A DNA stretch of 64,000 nucleotides from the NCBI GenBank assembly GCA_963817485.1, contig CAWFOR010000005.1:248001-312000 (forward strand), in the 5' to 3' direction. The DNA is from Hyphomicrobium_A sp963817485. Lineage in GTDB: Bacteria > Pseudomonadota > Alphaproteobacteria > Rhizobiales > Hyphomicrobiaceae. A program made the translations under genes and the position numbers. Positions 26,616 to 35,672 of the stretch are shown piece after piece. The notes under the pieces are model-generated. The model ran no database searches and was not told the DNA's origin. It was given only the letters and a program-made list of their open reading frames with translations. How positions within the stretch are numbered: position 1 is the stretch's first letter; each line of letters starts with the position of its first letter.

Positions 26616-26629
26616 GCGCTGCCGGTCGA

Positions 26630-29316
26630 TCAGAACTGGACCCGCACGCCGCCGTAGGCTGTCGTCGGCGGAGACGGCGTGATCGAGCGCGGGTTCGTGA
26701 AGAAGTCGGCCCCATCGCGGCAGCGGCCGCCGCTGCGTTGTCGGCCGCTTCGAGATTGTCAAAGAACTTGCCGAACACGCCGTAGTGCGCGTCGAACAGG
26801 TTGTCGATCGAGCCCGTAGAGCTGAAAATGTTCTGGTGACGTCGTAGGACGTGTGCAGGTTGACCGTGGCATAGCCTGCGAGCGGCGCATTGTCATTGCC
26901 TCCAGTCACCGTAGAAGATCTGGTTGCTGGCGACGACGAGGTCGGCGCCGTACTTCCACTGCGGGTCAACCAGTATTCGAAGCCGGCCTTGAAGCGGCTC
27001 AGCGGAATGCCCGGGATCGGGTCGCCCTTCGACACCTGACGCAGACGGGTTCGTCGGGATCGACGGGCGGCCGGGCGGCCCCGCGTCGCAGGCACGCCGC
27101 GGGCGATTGGGATTGTTCGGCGAGGGCAGCTGCACGTCGGTCTGGAACGTGGCGTCGACGAGCGCGTAATTGGCGTACACCATCGTCCTGCTTGTCGGTG
27201 TAACGCCGCCGAGTCTCGACGCCCTGGCGCAGCGTGTCGCCGATGTTGGGAAGTAGCCGCGGCCCGAGCTCGGCGCAGCCAGCGGTGAAGAATGTCGTTG
27301 AAGTTCATCGCGTGGAAGAGCCCGGCGCTCCATTCGAGCTGCTGGCCCTCGTAGCCGATCTCCTTGCCGCGCAGGCCGAGCTCCAATGTGCGTGACACGA
27401 CCTGCTGAAGGGCGGGTCAGCGGTGAGGAAGCTCTCGATGAGGCACGGATTACGGGATCGGAGCAGGCGAGCTCGGCGGGCGTCGGCGCGCGATTGGCCT
27501 CCGCGTAGCTGCCGTAGAGTGTCAGGCCCTGATTGATCTGGTAGGTCAAGGCCCGTCATCGGGTTGAAGCGCTCGTAGATGTGTCGCTGTTAACCTCCGG
27601 ATCGAAGCCAGTATTGTCGCCGATGGTGAGGCGCGCGAAATTGTAACGTCCGCCCACGGTCCAGCGAGAGCTCGCTGTCAGGTCGATCGTGTCTGAGAAG
27701 TAGACGCCCACGTAATCGTGTTTGCGTCGTGAGGTTGCGCGGGCCGACATCGTCGGGGCCGGATGAGCAGGATGATCGAGGCCGTTGACGACAAAATTGC
27801 GGTCCGAACACACCGAGCTCGCTGCTCGCGCGTAGGCCACATGACCGTAGTCGAAGCTGGCGCCGAGAAGGAACTGGTTGCGAGCCCGAACAGCTGCGAC
27901 TTGTCGACGCCCTGACCCGAAAGGCCAAAGCTGTTGGCGGTCTGCGAGGTGCGGTCGAGCGAGCCGAGCGGGGAGGCGATATCGGAAGGTATCGAGCCGT
28001 CGGGGTTGACGCCGGGGACCGATGCCGAAGAGCTGCTGGGTGTCGTCGCCGTCCTCGCAGAGCACCGTGGGGTCGGTGGTGCAGTCCTCTGCTTCCGAGA
28101 TGTTGCCGTCGACATGCTTCTGGTTGAACCAGCGGTAGTAGCTGACGCCCGAGAAGGTCAGCGTGGGCGACGCCTTCAGCGTGCCGTTGAGCGAGATCAT
28201 GTTCACCTGGTTCACGGTCGTCTGTGGCGATGTGAACGTGTTGCTCCAGGATTGGTCGAGGAGCTGGACAGGTGCGGCGGCGGTCACGCCAACGAAGTTG
28301 TCAGCTCCCGTGTAGTTGAGATGGAACTCGGTGTCGTCGCCTTTGGCGCCGAGATCGGCGTACATGCGCCGAATCATCGATTTCGCGAAATCGCGGAAGC
28401 CGTTGTCGTGAATGCCCTCCAGCGCCATGAAGGCGGCCCAGCTTCCGTTGTTGGCGCCGTAGGTCAAGCGCGCCTTGGTAGCGGCCGAAGGAGCCGCCGC
28501 GCACGTCGATCTCGGCGCCCTGGTAGTTGAAGCCGTCGCGCATCTGGATCGTCACCGCGCCGCCGAGGGCGTTCAAGCCGAACACCGGGTTGGCACCGAT
28601 AATGGTGATGCCGTCGATGGCGTTGTCGGGCAGGAAGTCCCAGTTGACGATGTCGCCGAACGCCTCGTTGATGCGCACGCCGTTCTGGTAGACGGCGAGG
28701 CCTTGCGGCACGCCGTTAACGGGCGAAGCCTCAAAGCCGCGGTACTGCAGGTCACGCTGGAACACGTTGCCCTGCGCATCCTGAAGAATGGCGCCGGGGA
28801 CGGTCTGCTGCAGCACGTCGGGCACATAGTTATAGCTGCCGCGCTGGATATCGTAGGCCGATGCGCGCCCCACGGCTCCGGGGAACTTTCCGATGGGGAT
28901 AGCGCTGCCGTCGACGGGCGACATCATCACTGAGCCGCTGTCGATGCCGCCGAGGCCTTCCCCGGTGGCGTTTGTCGGATTGACGGGAGCGGCCGCTGCT
29001 TGCGGGGCCGGCGCGGGCGCCTGCTTCTTCGGCGCGGCCTTTTGAGCGGACTGCGGAGCCGGCTGCGCTTGCTTCTGGATCACCTGCACAGGCGGGAGCT
29101 GGCTTTCCTTCGGCGCGGGCGTCGGTGCAGCCGTGCCGGCCGGCGCGGGCGCAGGGGTTGGCGTCGTCGTTGTCGCGGGAGGGGTGGGTGTCGTGGCGCC
29201 GGCCGCCGGCGGTGCGGGTTTGCTGCCGGCGGCGTCGCGTTTTGGGCGGCCGCGGGAATTGAGAGCAGCAGAAGGGAACCCGCGGCTACCGACAGCCTAA
29301 ATTTCAGGCCTCTCAT
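26630..29316 (-). pseudogene. Decayed TonB-dependent receptor (paralogue of the next gene)
   Basis: Read across frames, this stretch encodes a TonB-dependent outer-membrane receptor collinear with the intact neighbour at 29706-32303. It has a signal peptide (MRGLKFRLSVAAGSLLLL), a Pro/Ala-rich linker with VQVIQKQAQP, a plug (GFEASPVNG, RINEAFGDIVNWDFLPDN, IIGANPVFGLNALGG) and a barrel ending in YGGVRVQF. At least eight frame changes are needed, for example near 29235, 28465, 28010, 27893, 27550, 27470, 27410 and 27230. They include both single-base gains and losses relative to the paralogue, and I saw no in-frame nonsense codon in conserved parts. That fits recent decay, or poor consensus in a tandem duplicate. 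Confidence 0.8.
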
Positions 29317-29561
29317 ATTGCCGCCCCCCCGAGCCGCAGTTGCGCTGTTGTGCTCTCACTCCCTACGAACTGGCTCCCACGCGATGAGTCGTTTGCGGGC
29401 AGGCCGTGGGCCTGCGGAAGCAACGCGACATGGCGGGAGACTGGATACCGAACGGGTCACTCAGGACCGATGGCGACGGACCGACAAAAGGTCACACCGA
29501 AATAGATAGCACGCTCGCAAACGATTCGCCTGCGCGTGCGCAGGCTCCGATTGCCGATCGG

Positions 29562-29580
29562 ATCGGGAATTTTTCCCGAT
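29562..29580. promoter_or_regulatory. Perfect palindrome, candidate operator of the first receptor gene
   Basis: ATCGGGAA-TTT-TTCCCGAT has perfect 8-base arms around 3 bases. It lies about 250 bases ahead of the first receptor start. The same core (CGGGAA-N3-TTCCCG) occurs ahead of the second receptor. The binding protein is not known to me. Confidence 0.6.
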
Positions 29581-29640
29581 TGTCAGTCGCTCGCGGCGAC
29601 AGGTTGCGTCTCGCCCGCCGTTACGGCTGCGCGCAACGAG

Positions 29641-29673
29641 GAGGCCGGCTCCGGGGTGAGCGGAGCCGGCCTC
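29641..29673 (-). terminator. GC-rich hairpin after the intact receptor gene
   Basis: GAGGCCGGCTCC pairs perfectly with GGAGCCGGCCTC around a 9-base loop, 33 bases past the stop of the second receptor gene. There is no T-run after it on the minus strand, so it may act as a weak terminator or as a 3' stabiliser. Confidence 0.5.
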
Positions 29674-29705
29674 GTGGAGGTCAATCGTAGGTCGGGTGGG
29701 AAAAC

Positions 29706-32303
29706 TTAGAACCTGAGCTTCACGCCGCCGTAGGCCGCCAGCGGCGCGCCCGGTGTGATCGTGCGCGGATTGGTGAAGAAGCCCGCGCCGGTCGAGGGAT
29801 CGGCGCCCGCCGCATTGTTGGCCGCCGCGAGGTTGAAGTAGTTGCCGAAGAGGCCGTAGTGGGTGTCGAACACGTTATTCACGAGGCCATAGATCTGGAT
29901 GTTCTTGGTGATGTCGTAGGACGAGTGGATGTTGACGACTGTGTAGCCGGCGAGCGGCTCGTTGAGGTTGGCCTCGTCGCCGAAGAACACCTGGTCGCTC
30001 ACCGTGATGAGGTCGGAGCCGAACTTCCACTCCGGCGTCAGCCAGTAGTCGAAGCCCGCCTTGAAGCGGTGGCGCGGCACGCCCGGCAGGCGCGAGCCCG
30101 GCGTGACATTGATGCAGTTGCCCGCGTCCGCGTTGCCGGGAATGCACTCGAAGCCGCTGGGATTGTCGGGCGACGATAGCACGTTGGCCGTCTGGAAGGT
30201 CGCGTCGATGTAAGCGTAGTTCGAGTACACCATCAGCCTGCGGTCATGATACTGGGCTCCAAGCTCGAGACCCTGACGCAACGTCGTGCCCGCGTTGGTG
30301 AAGTAACCGCGGCCGTTGATGGTGGAGGCGACGGTGATGATGTCGTCGTCGTTCTCGGTGCGGAACACGCCGGCCGTCCACTCGAGAATGTTCTCGTTGT
30401 TGAAGCTCGCGAGCTTGCCGCGCAGGCCTGTCTCGTAGGTGTGCGAGACGACCTGCTTGAGCGGCGGGTCGGCGGTGAGGAAGCTTTCGATCAAGCACGG
30501 GTTGACGGGATCGGCGCAGGCGAGCTCGGCAGCGGTCGGCGCGCGGTTGGCTTCGGCGTAGCTGCCATAGATAGAGAGTCCCGGCGCAATCTTGTAGGTG
30601 AGGCCGCCCATCGGGTTGAAGCGCTCGTAGGTGTGCGTGCCCGTGAGCAGATCGGGGAATGCCGGATCGGGATCGAGGTTGTTGAGATCGAGCCGCGCGT
30701 AGTTATAGCGGCCACCGAGCGTGAGGCTCAATTTGCGCGTCAGATCGAGCGTATCGCTGACATACACACCCACGTAGTCGTTGGTCGTGTCGATCAGGCG
30801 CGGGCGCACGTCGGACGGCGCCGACATGGTGATTCCGAACGGGTTGACCACGAACAGGGGGCCGAAGAAGCCGAGATCGCTGCTGGTGGAGTAGTTCACG
30901 TTGCCGTGGTCGTAGCTTGCGCCGAGCAGGAACTGGTTCGGCATCCCAGCGATGGGTGTCTTGTCGACGCCCTGAGCCGAGCCGCCCCAGCTGTTGGCGG
31001 TCTGGCTGGTCTTGTCGATCGAGCCGAGCTGCGAGACGTCATGGCCGTTGACCTGGCCGCCGGCCACGGGAACGATGTTGCCGTTCTGGTCGAGCACCTG
31101 GTTGGTTGCGGGATCAGTGTCGTCCCAGCAAAGCGTGCCGAGGCCCGGTGCCGCGCATTCGACCGCATCTGCGATGTTGCCGTCGGCGTGCTTTTGCTGG
31201 AACCAGCGATAGTAGCCGACGCCGGAGAACGTCAGCGAGGGCGTTGCCTTGACCGACCCGTTGGCCGAAACCATGGCCATCTTGTTTTCGGTGGTCTGCG
31301 GCGAGGTGAACGTGCGGCTCCAGCCGAGGTCCAGGAGCTGCACGGGCGCTGCCGCCGTCACACCGACGAAGTTGTCGGCGCCGGTGAAGTTGAGGTGGAA
31401 CTCGTTGCCGTCGCCCTTGACGCCGAGGTCGGCGTACATGCGGCGGATCTTGGCCTCGGAGAAATCGCGGAAGCCGTCGTCTTTGATATCTTCGCCGGCG
31501 ATGAAGGCGCCCCAGTTGCCGCTACGCGCACCGGCGGCGACGGAGCCCTGGATGTGCCCGAACGAGCCGTAGCGGCTGTCCACCTCGACGCCCTGGAAGT
31601 TGAAGCCGTCGCGCATCACGATCGTCGCCGCGCCGCCGATGGCGTTGAGACCGAAGACCGGATTGGCACCGACGATCGTAATGCCCTCGATCGCGTTATC
31701 GGGCAGGAAGTCCCAGTTGACGATGTCGCCGAAGCTCTCGTTGATGCGTACGCCGTTCTGATAAACGGCGATGCCCTGCGCCACGCCGTTGACAGGCGAA
31801 GCCTCGAAGCCGCGGTACTGCAGATCGCGCTGATAGATGTTGCCCTGCGCGTCGCTGATGAGCGCGCTCGGCACCGTCTGCTGCAGCAGCTCCGGCGCGG
31901 ACGGCAGCTTCGCGCGATCGATGTCGCTGGCCGAGGCCCGGCCGACGGCGCCCGGATACTTGCTGATCGGAATTGAGCTGCCCTGCACCGGCGACATCTG
32001 GACGGTGCCGGTGTCGATGCCGCCCGTGCCGGGCACCGTTACTGCGGCGGGTTGCTGCGGCGCAGGCGCGGGCTGGGGCGCCGGCTGCACGATCTTCTTC
32101 TTGGGAGGCGCCTGCTGTTGGATCGCCTTGGGTGCGGGCTGGGCCTGCTTCTGAATGACCTCGACCGGAGGAAGCTTGTTGTCCGGCGCCGGAGTCGGCG
32201 CTGCCGGCGGCGTGCCGCCACCCGTGGTATTCTGCGCAAGCGCAGGACCCGAAATCGAACACGCGACACACGCAAACAATGCGTACGCAGACCCCCAACG
32301 CAT
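29706..32303 (-). CDS. TonB-dependent outer-membrane receptor
   Basis: An outer-membrane importer of about 865 residues driven by TonB-ExbB-ExbD, whose genes lie just upstream in the opposite direction. A signal peptide ends near ALAQN, then LPPVEVIQKQ may be the TonB box, followed by an unusual linker of about 60 residues rich in Pro, Gln and Ala. The plug has LQYRGFEASPVNG, RINESFGDIVNWDFLPDN and VFGLNAIGGAATI. The barrel follows, with GSYAEANRAPTAAELACADP and the terminal AYGGVKLRF. The second of two ATGs (32303) has the better spacing from GGGGGA. The substrate is unknown; no TonB-linked sigma/anti-sigma pair is nearby. Confidence 0.92.
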   Translation of the reverse strand: MRWGSAYALFACVACSISGPALAQNTTGGGTPPAAPTPAPDNKLPPVEVIQKQAQPAPKAIQQQAPPKKKIVQPAPQPAPAPQQPAAVTVPGTGGIDTGTVQMSPVQGSSIPISKYPGAVGRASASDIDRAKLPSAPELLQQTVPSALISDAQGNIYQRDLQYRGFEASPVNGVAQGIAVYQNGVRINESFGDIVNWDFLPDNAIEGITIVGANPVFGLNAIGGAATIVMRDGFNFQGVEVDSRYGSFGHIQGSVAAGARSGNWGAFIAGEDIKDDGFRDFSEAKIRRMYADLGVKGDGNEFHLNFTGADNFVGVTAAAPVQLLDLGWSRTFTSPQTTENKMAMVSANGSVKATPSLTFSGVGYYRWFQQKHADGNIADAVECAAPGLGTLCWDDTDPATNQVLDQNGNIVPVAGGQVNGHDVSQLGSIDKTSQTANSWGGSAQGVDKTPIAGMPNQFLLGASYDHGNVNYSTSSDLGFFGPLFVVNPFGITMSAPSDVRPRLIDTTNDYVGVYVSDTLDLTRKLSLTLGGRYNYARLDLNNLDPDPAFPDLLTGTHTYERFNPMGGLTYKIAPGLSIYGSYAEANRAPTAAELACADPVNPCLIESFLTADPPLKQVVSHTYETGLRGKLASFNNENILEWTAGVFRTENDDDIITVASTINGRGYFTNAGTTLRQGLELGAQYHDRRLMVYSNYAYIDATFQTANVLSSPDNPSGFECIPGNADAGNCINVTPGSRLPGVPRHRFKAGFDYWLTPEWKFGSDLITVSDQVFFGDEANLNEPLAGYTVVNIHSSYDITKNIQIYGLVNNVFDTHYGLFGNYFNLAAANNAAGADPSTGAGFFTNPRTITPGAPLAAYGGVKLRF

Positions 32304-33107
32304 TACCATCCCCCAAGACGACGCGAGGCGACACTTCCGACCGCTCCGGTTTCCCTTTGGCGACTGCCGCTGGGTTGTTTTTGCCGGATCGGGTTCGATC
32401 TTCTCTCGCTTGAGCGAGAGCTTTCGGCGACGAGATTTGCCGAATTAACCCATCAATATCGGGAGGGGTCCGAGGGTCAACGGAAGACCTAAGTGAAACT
32501 GTATAACGTCTGATATGTGTGACAATGTTGCATCAAGTTTCGGGAATACTTCCCGACTGTTTGGGAAAAAATTCCCGATCTGAGACGCCACGTTTTCCGT
32601 GTTTGACAGCACGCGCCGCGGACATGTTATTTCGTAGTGCGCGACGAAATCGGTCGACGGCCAAAGCAGTTCCCGACACTTCCGAACGCCGCGCGGAACG
32701 ATAGAGGTCCACGGCAGGCCAAGCGGGCTTGCCGCCAAAAAACAAAGATCGTCTGCGCGGACGACTGTTCGACGCCAGGCAACGGGGAGGAAGAGATGCG
32801 CGGGATTGGCGTGCTTGGACGGAGAGAATGAGTTCGCGCGGAGGTCGCTTCGCGCTCGTCGCAAGGCACGTCCCGCTGCAGGCAATCGGCACGCAATGTG
32901 CACATGCCGACAGCATGCGCGCAGCAACCACATGACCTACATGGCAGCGGCAAACGGCAACTGAGAGACGGCAACCGAGCACGACGCGCCGCTCGGCGGT
33001 AACGTCGGCTCTCCACGCATCACAGAGAATTAATCGCACGACCGGTGGCACTCGCCGAAGAAAGCCTCCAAATGCCCGAGTTGAAACGCTTGCGACAGAA
33101 GAGACCA
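32304..33107. other. Long divergent spacer between the receptor gene and the exbB operon
   Basis: This 800-base region has no convincing gene; frames in it lack protein character and ribosome-binding sites. It holds the palindromes at 32540-32578 and presumably the divergent promoters of the receptor and of the exbB-exbD-tonB operon. A GCTTGAGCGAGAGC hairpin-like stretch lies near 32410. Confidence 0.5.
32540..32578. promoter_or_regulatory. Paired palindromes, candidate operator of the receptor/exbB region
   Basis: TCGGGAA-TAC-TTCCCGA (32540-32556) is a perfect 7-base inverted repeat. A second copy, TTGGGAA-AAAA-TTCCCGA (32561-32578), follows with centres about 22 bases apart, two helical turns. 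The core matches the palindrome ahead of the first receptor gene. The pair lies about 235 bases ahead of the intact receptor and 550 ahead of the gene at 33108. Confidence 0.62.
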
Positions 33108-33554
33108 ATGAGAACAACAACGCTCTGCCTTGCCGCAGCCGCCGCTCTGCTGTCGACGCTGCCCTCGTTGGCGGAAGACCCGGCCAAAACGGATCAAGCC
33201 CCGGGTGACGGGGTCACACTCGAGCTCAACAAGCTCGAGACGGCCGAGAAGGGCTGCCGCGCCTACGTCGTGGTGTCCAATCCGTCCTCGACCACGTACG
33301 ACGCCTACAAGCTCGATCTCGTGATGTTCCAAACCGACGGCATCATCGGGCGCCGCTTTGCGCTCGACCTCGCGCCGCTGCGGCCGTCGAAGCGCACCGT
33401 CAAGCTCTTCGAGCTCGACAACACGAGCTGCGATACCATCGGCAGCTTTCTCGTCAACGATGTCCTCGAATGCAAGGCCCAGTCGGGCCCCGTCAACGAT
33501 TGCCTCTCGCGTCTCAAGGTCAGCTCGCTGACCAAAGTTGGAATCTCAAAGTAG
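33108..33554 (+). CDS. Exported protein of unknown function, leader gene of the exbB-exbD-tonB operon
   Basis: A 148-residue product with a signal peptide (TTLCLAAAAALLSTLPSLA). The mature part contains KLETAEKGCRAYVVVSNPSS, YDAYKLDLVMFQTDGIIGRR and three more cysteines, and looks like a beta-rich domain. exbB starts 14 bases after it on the same strand, so it is probably a periplasmic accessory of the TonB system. The ATG at 33108 was chosen because it starts the signal peptide and has AGAAGAGA upstream. Confidence 0.75.
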   Translation: MRTTTLCLAAAAALLSTLPSLAEDPAKTDQAPGDGVTLELNKLETAEKGCRAYVVVSNPSSTTYDAYKLDLVMFQTDGIIGRRFALDLAPLRPSKRTVKLFELDNTSCDTIGSFLVNDVLECKAQSGPVNDCLSRLKVSSLTKVGISK

Positions 33555-33567
33555 CAGGTGAGTAGCT

Positions 33568-34257
33568 TTGCCAGATATCGCCATCGCCGAAGGCCGTGAT
33601 TTTTCGATCCTGGGCCTCATCCAACACGCCGATCCCTTCGTCCAGGCCATCATGCTGCTGCTGGCGGTCTGCTCCGTCGGCTGCTGGGCGCTGATCCTGG
33701 AAAAAACCGTCCGCCTCACCATGCTGAAGGCGCAGGTGCGCAAGCTCGCCAACCAGGCCGCGGCCGGCCGCCTCACGTTCGACGGCAACGGGCTCGTCGG
33801 CGCGGTCACGCAGGCCGCGCAAAGCGAGTGGGCGGAGGGCTCGTCGCGCGGGGAGACGCGCACCGAGCTGCGCGCGCGCCTCGAGCGCGCCATGCGTCTC
33901 GCCATGAAGCGGGAGCTGAAGCGCATCGAGTTCGGCTTGCCGTTCCTGGCGACCGTCGGCTCGGCCTCGCCGTTCGTCGGCCTCTTGGGCACGGTGTGGG
34001 GCATCATGCACAGCTTCACCTCCATCGCGCAGGCCAAGGACACGAGCCTCGCCGTCGTCGCCCCAGGCATCGCGGAGGCGCTGTTTGCCACCGCGCTCGG
34101 CCTCGCCGCCGCCATCCCCGCGGTCGTCGCCTATAACCAGATCTCCGTCTCCCTCGGCCGCTCCGCCGACAAGGCCAGCGCCAGCATCACCACGCTGGCC
34201 AAGGCCGTCGCCCGCGGCCAGAGCGAGGGAACGGTGCGCCTGGAGGGGGTCGGCTAG
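33568..34257 (+). CDS. exbB: Biopolymer transport protein ExbB
   Basis: ExbB forms the pentameric inner-membrane proton channel that, with ExbD, energises TonB. The 229-residue product has three membrane helices: FVQAIMLLLAVCSVGCWALI near the N-terminus, then the paired helices around SASPFVGLLGTVWGIMHSF and ALFATALGLAAAIPAVVAYN, which are the family signatures. It starts at a TTG (33568) with AGGTGAG upstream. Its stop overlaps the GTG start of exbD. Confidence 0.92.
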   Translation: MPDIAIAEGRDFSILGLIQHADPFVQAIMLLLAVCSVGCWALILEKTVRLTMLKAQVRKLANQAAAGRLTFDGNGLVGAVTQAAQSEWAEGSSRGETRTELRARLERAMRLAMKRELKRIEFGLPFLATVGSASPFVGLLGTVWGIMHSFTSIAQAKDTSLAVVAPGIAEALFATALGLAAAIPAVVAYNQISVSLGRSADKASASITTLAKAVARGQSEGTVRLEGVG

Positions 34258-34754
34258 TGGCGATCGCTCTCCAGAACGGCGGGTCCAGCGACGAGGACGG
34301 CGACGAGGTCTATCGGCCCATGGCCGAGATCAACGTCACGCCGATGGTCGACGTGATGCTCGTGCTGCTCATCATCTTCATGGTCGCGGCGCCGCTGATG
34401 GTGCAGGGCGTGCCGCTCGACCTGCCGCGCACGTCGGCGACCAAGCTCGCCAAGGTGCGCAAGCCCATGGTGGTCTCGCTCGCCCCCGATGGCGCCCTCT
34501 ACATCCGCGACGAGCGGGTGGAGCGCAACAATCTGGTCAACCGGCTGATGGCGCTGCGTCGGGACGAAGGCGACAGCGTCGTCTACGTGCGCGCCGACCG
34601 CAAGATTCCCTACGGCGACGTGATGGAGGTTCTGGGACGGGTCGGCGAGACCGGCTACCAGCGCGTCTCGCTTCTGTCGCAACCCTCGCCCGGTGCAGCG
34701 CCCTCGCCCGGCGCCGCCCCAGCGCCGAGCCCCGCACCCGCAGCCACTCCTTAG
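34257..34754 (+). CDS. exbD: Biopolymer transport protein ExbD
   Basis: A 165-residue inner-membrane protein with one helix and a periplasmic domain. INVTPMVDVMLVLLIIFMV holds the essential membrane aspartate of the proton path. The periplasmic part reads RADRKIPYGDVMEVLGRVGE, typical of ExbD/TolR. The C-terminal 20 residues are a Pro/Ala/Ser repeat (PSPGAAPSPGAAPAPSPAP), an unusual tail. It starts with GTG. Confidence 0.92.
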   Translation: MAIALQNGGSSDEDGDEVYRPMAEINVTPMVDVMLVLLIIFMVAAPLMVQGVPLDLPRTSATKLAKVRKPMVVSLAPDGALYIRDERVERNNLVNRLMALRRDEGDSVVYVRADRKIPYGDVMEVLGRVGETGYQRVSLLSQPSPGAAPSPGAAPAPSPAPAATP

Positions 34755-34766
34755 AGCCGCACGCCC

Positions 34767-35477
34767 ATGCCGTTCCTTCGCCCCCTGACTTGGCTCGTCT
34801 CCCTCTCCGTCCACGCGGCGCTGCTGCTGGCCATCGTCGGTGTGAGCTCCGGGGGCGCCTCATTCGACACGGGCAGCGGCAACGACATGTTCGTGGTCGA
34901 GCAGGGCATCGCGGTTCAGGGTGTCGCCAAGTTCGGCGAGGCCGAGGAGATGATCGAGACGGTGGACATTCCGCCCGTGCAGCCGGTCGAGCAGCCGAAG
35001 GAGGTCAAGGAGGTCGAGCCCGACCTCAACAACGTGGTCACCTCCACGGAAGCCCAGCACGAGGAGCAGGTCGTCAAGGAAGACCCCAAGCCGATCGAGG
35101 ACAAGCCGGTCGAGCCCGTGCCGGTGCAGGAGCAGGCGCCGCAGGTCGCGACGCTGATCGAGCAGAGCTCCGGCCAGGCGCAGCAGGGCGGCGACACCAC
35201 CCAGCGCCGCGCCTACCTCGGCACGCTGTCGAAGTCGATCGAGCGCGCGAAGGTCAATCCGCGCTCGCGCCAGGCAGGCACCGTCATGATCCGCTTCACG
35301 GTCGGCCCCGACGGAAGCCTGATCTCACGCGCCGTCGAGAAGAGCTCCGGCTCCACGGTGCTCGACGAGGCGGCCGTTGCCGCGCTCGACCGTGCCGCGC
35401 CCTTCCCGCCGATGCCCCAGAACGTTGCCAAGGGGCCGATCGAGGTGAGCGTCCCCTTCGAGTTCGTCACCCGCTGA
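34767..35477 (+). CDS. tonB: Energy-transducing protein TonB
   Basis: A 236-residue protein that spans the periplasm and pulls on outer-membrane receptors. The N-terminal helix has the SVHAALLLAIVG motif with the conserved Ser/His for ExbB contact. A Pro/Glu/Val-rich rod (about residues 68-130) follows, then the C-terminal domain with YLGTLSKSIERAKVNP, GTVMIRFTVGPDGSL and DEAAVAALDRAAPFPPMP. It begins 12 bases after exbD and completes the operon. Confidence 0.92.
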   Translation: MPFLRPLTWLVSLSVHAALLLAIVGVSSGGASFDTGSGNDMFVVEQGIAVQGVAKFGEAEEMIETVDIPPVQPVEQPKEVKEVEPDLNNVVTSTEAQHEEQVVKEDPKPIEDKPVEPVPVQEQAPQVATLIEQSSGQAQQGGDTTQRRAYLGTLSKSIERAKVNPRSRQAGTVMIRFTVGPDGSLISRAVEKSSGSTVLDEAAVAALDRAAPFPPMPQNVAKGPIEVSVPFEFVTR

Positions 35478-35672
35478 TTGGCGATCGATCGAGCGAGCGA
35501 GCGGCGTGTTCGCGCCCGGAGCGGGCGCTTGCGTCGGGACGGGCGTAAACCATTTGTTAGCCCCTTACGCCGAACTGAACAGGTCTTGCCAGGACAGTAC
35601 GCCGGTTAACCGCACATTATCCCGCGCGCCCTTAGGGTCACCGCCGCGGATCAATGGCAAATCATAAGTGTG

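Larger units (their letters stand above)
29317..29705. other. Spacer between the two receptor genes
   Basis: This 389-base gap has no credible gene. It carries a perfect palindrome at 29562-29580 and a strong GC hairpin at 29641-29673, described separately. It should also hold the promoter of the decayed receptor gene. Confidence 0.5.

Noticed and set aside
25860..27398. A 512-residue open frame on the minus strand
   Set aside because: It crosses the hprA start region and the gene at 26190 in a different frame and contains only out-of-frame pieces of the decayed receptor.
30246..31976. A 576-residue open frame antisense to the intact receptor
   Set aside because: Shadow of a GC-rich gene; the receptor on the other strand has full domain structure.
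32445..33120. Several open frames in the receptor-exbB spacer
   Set aside because: Arg/Ser-rich shadows with no ribosome-binding site or domain; the region is better explained as regulatory.
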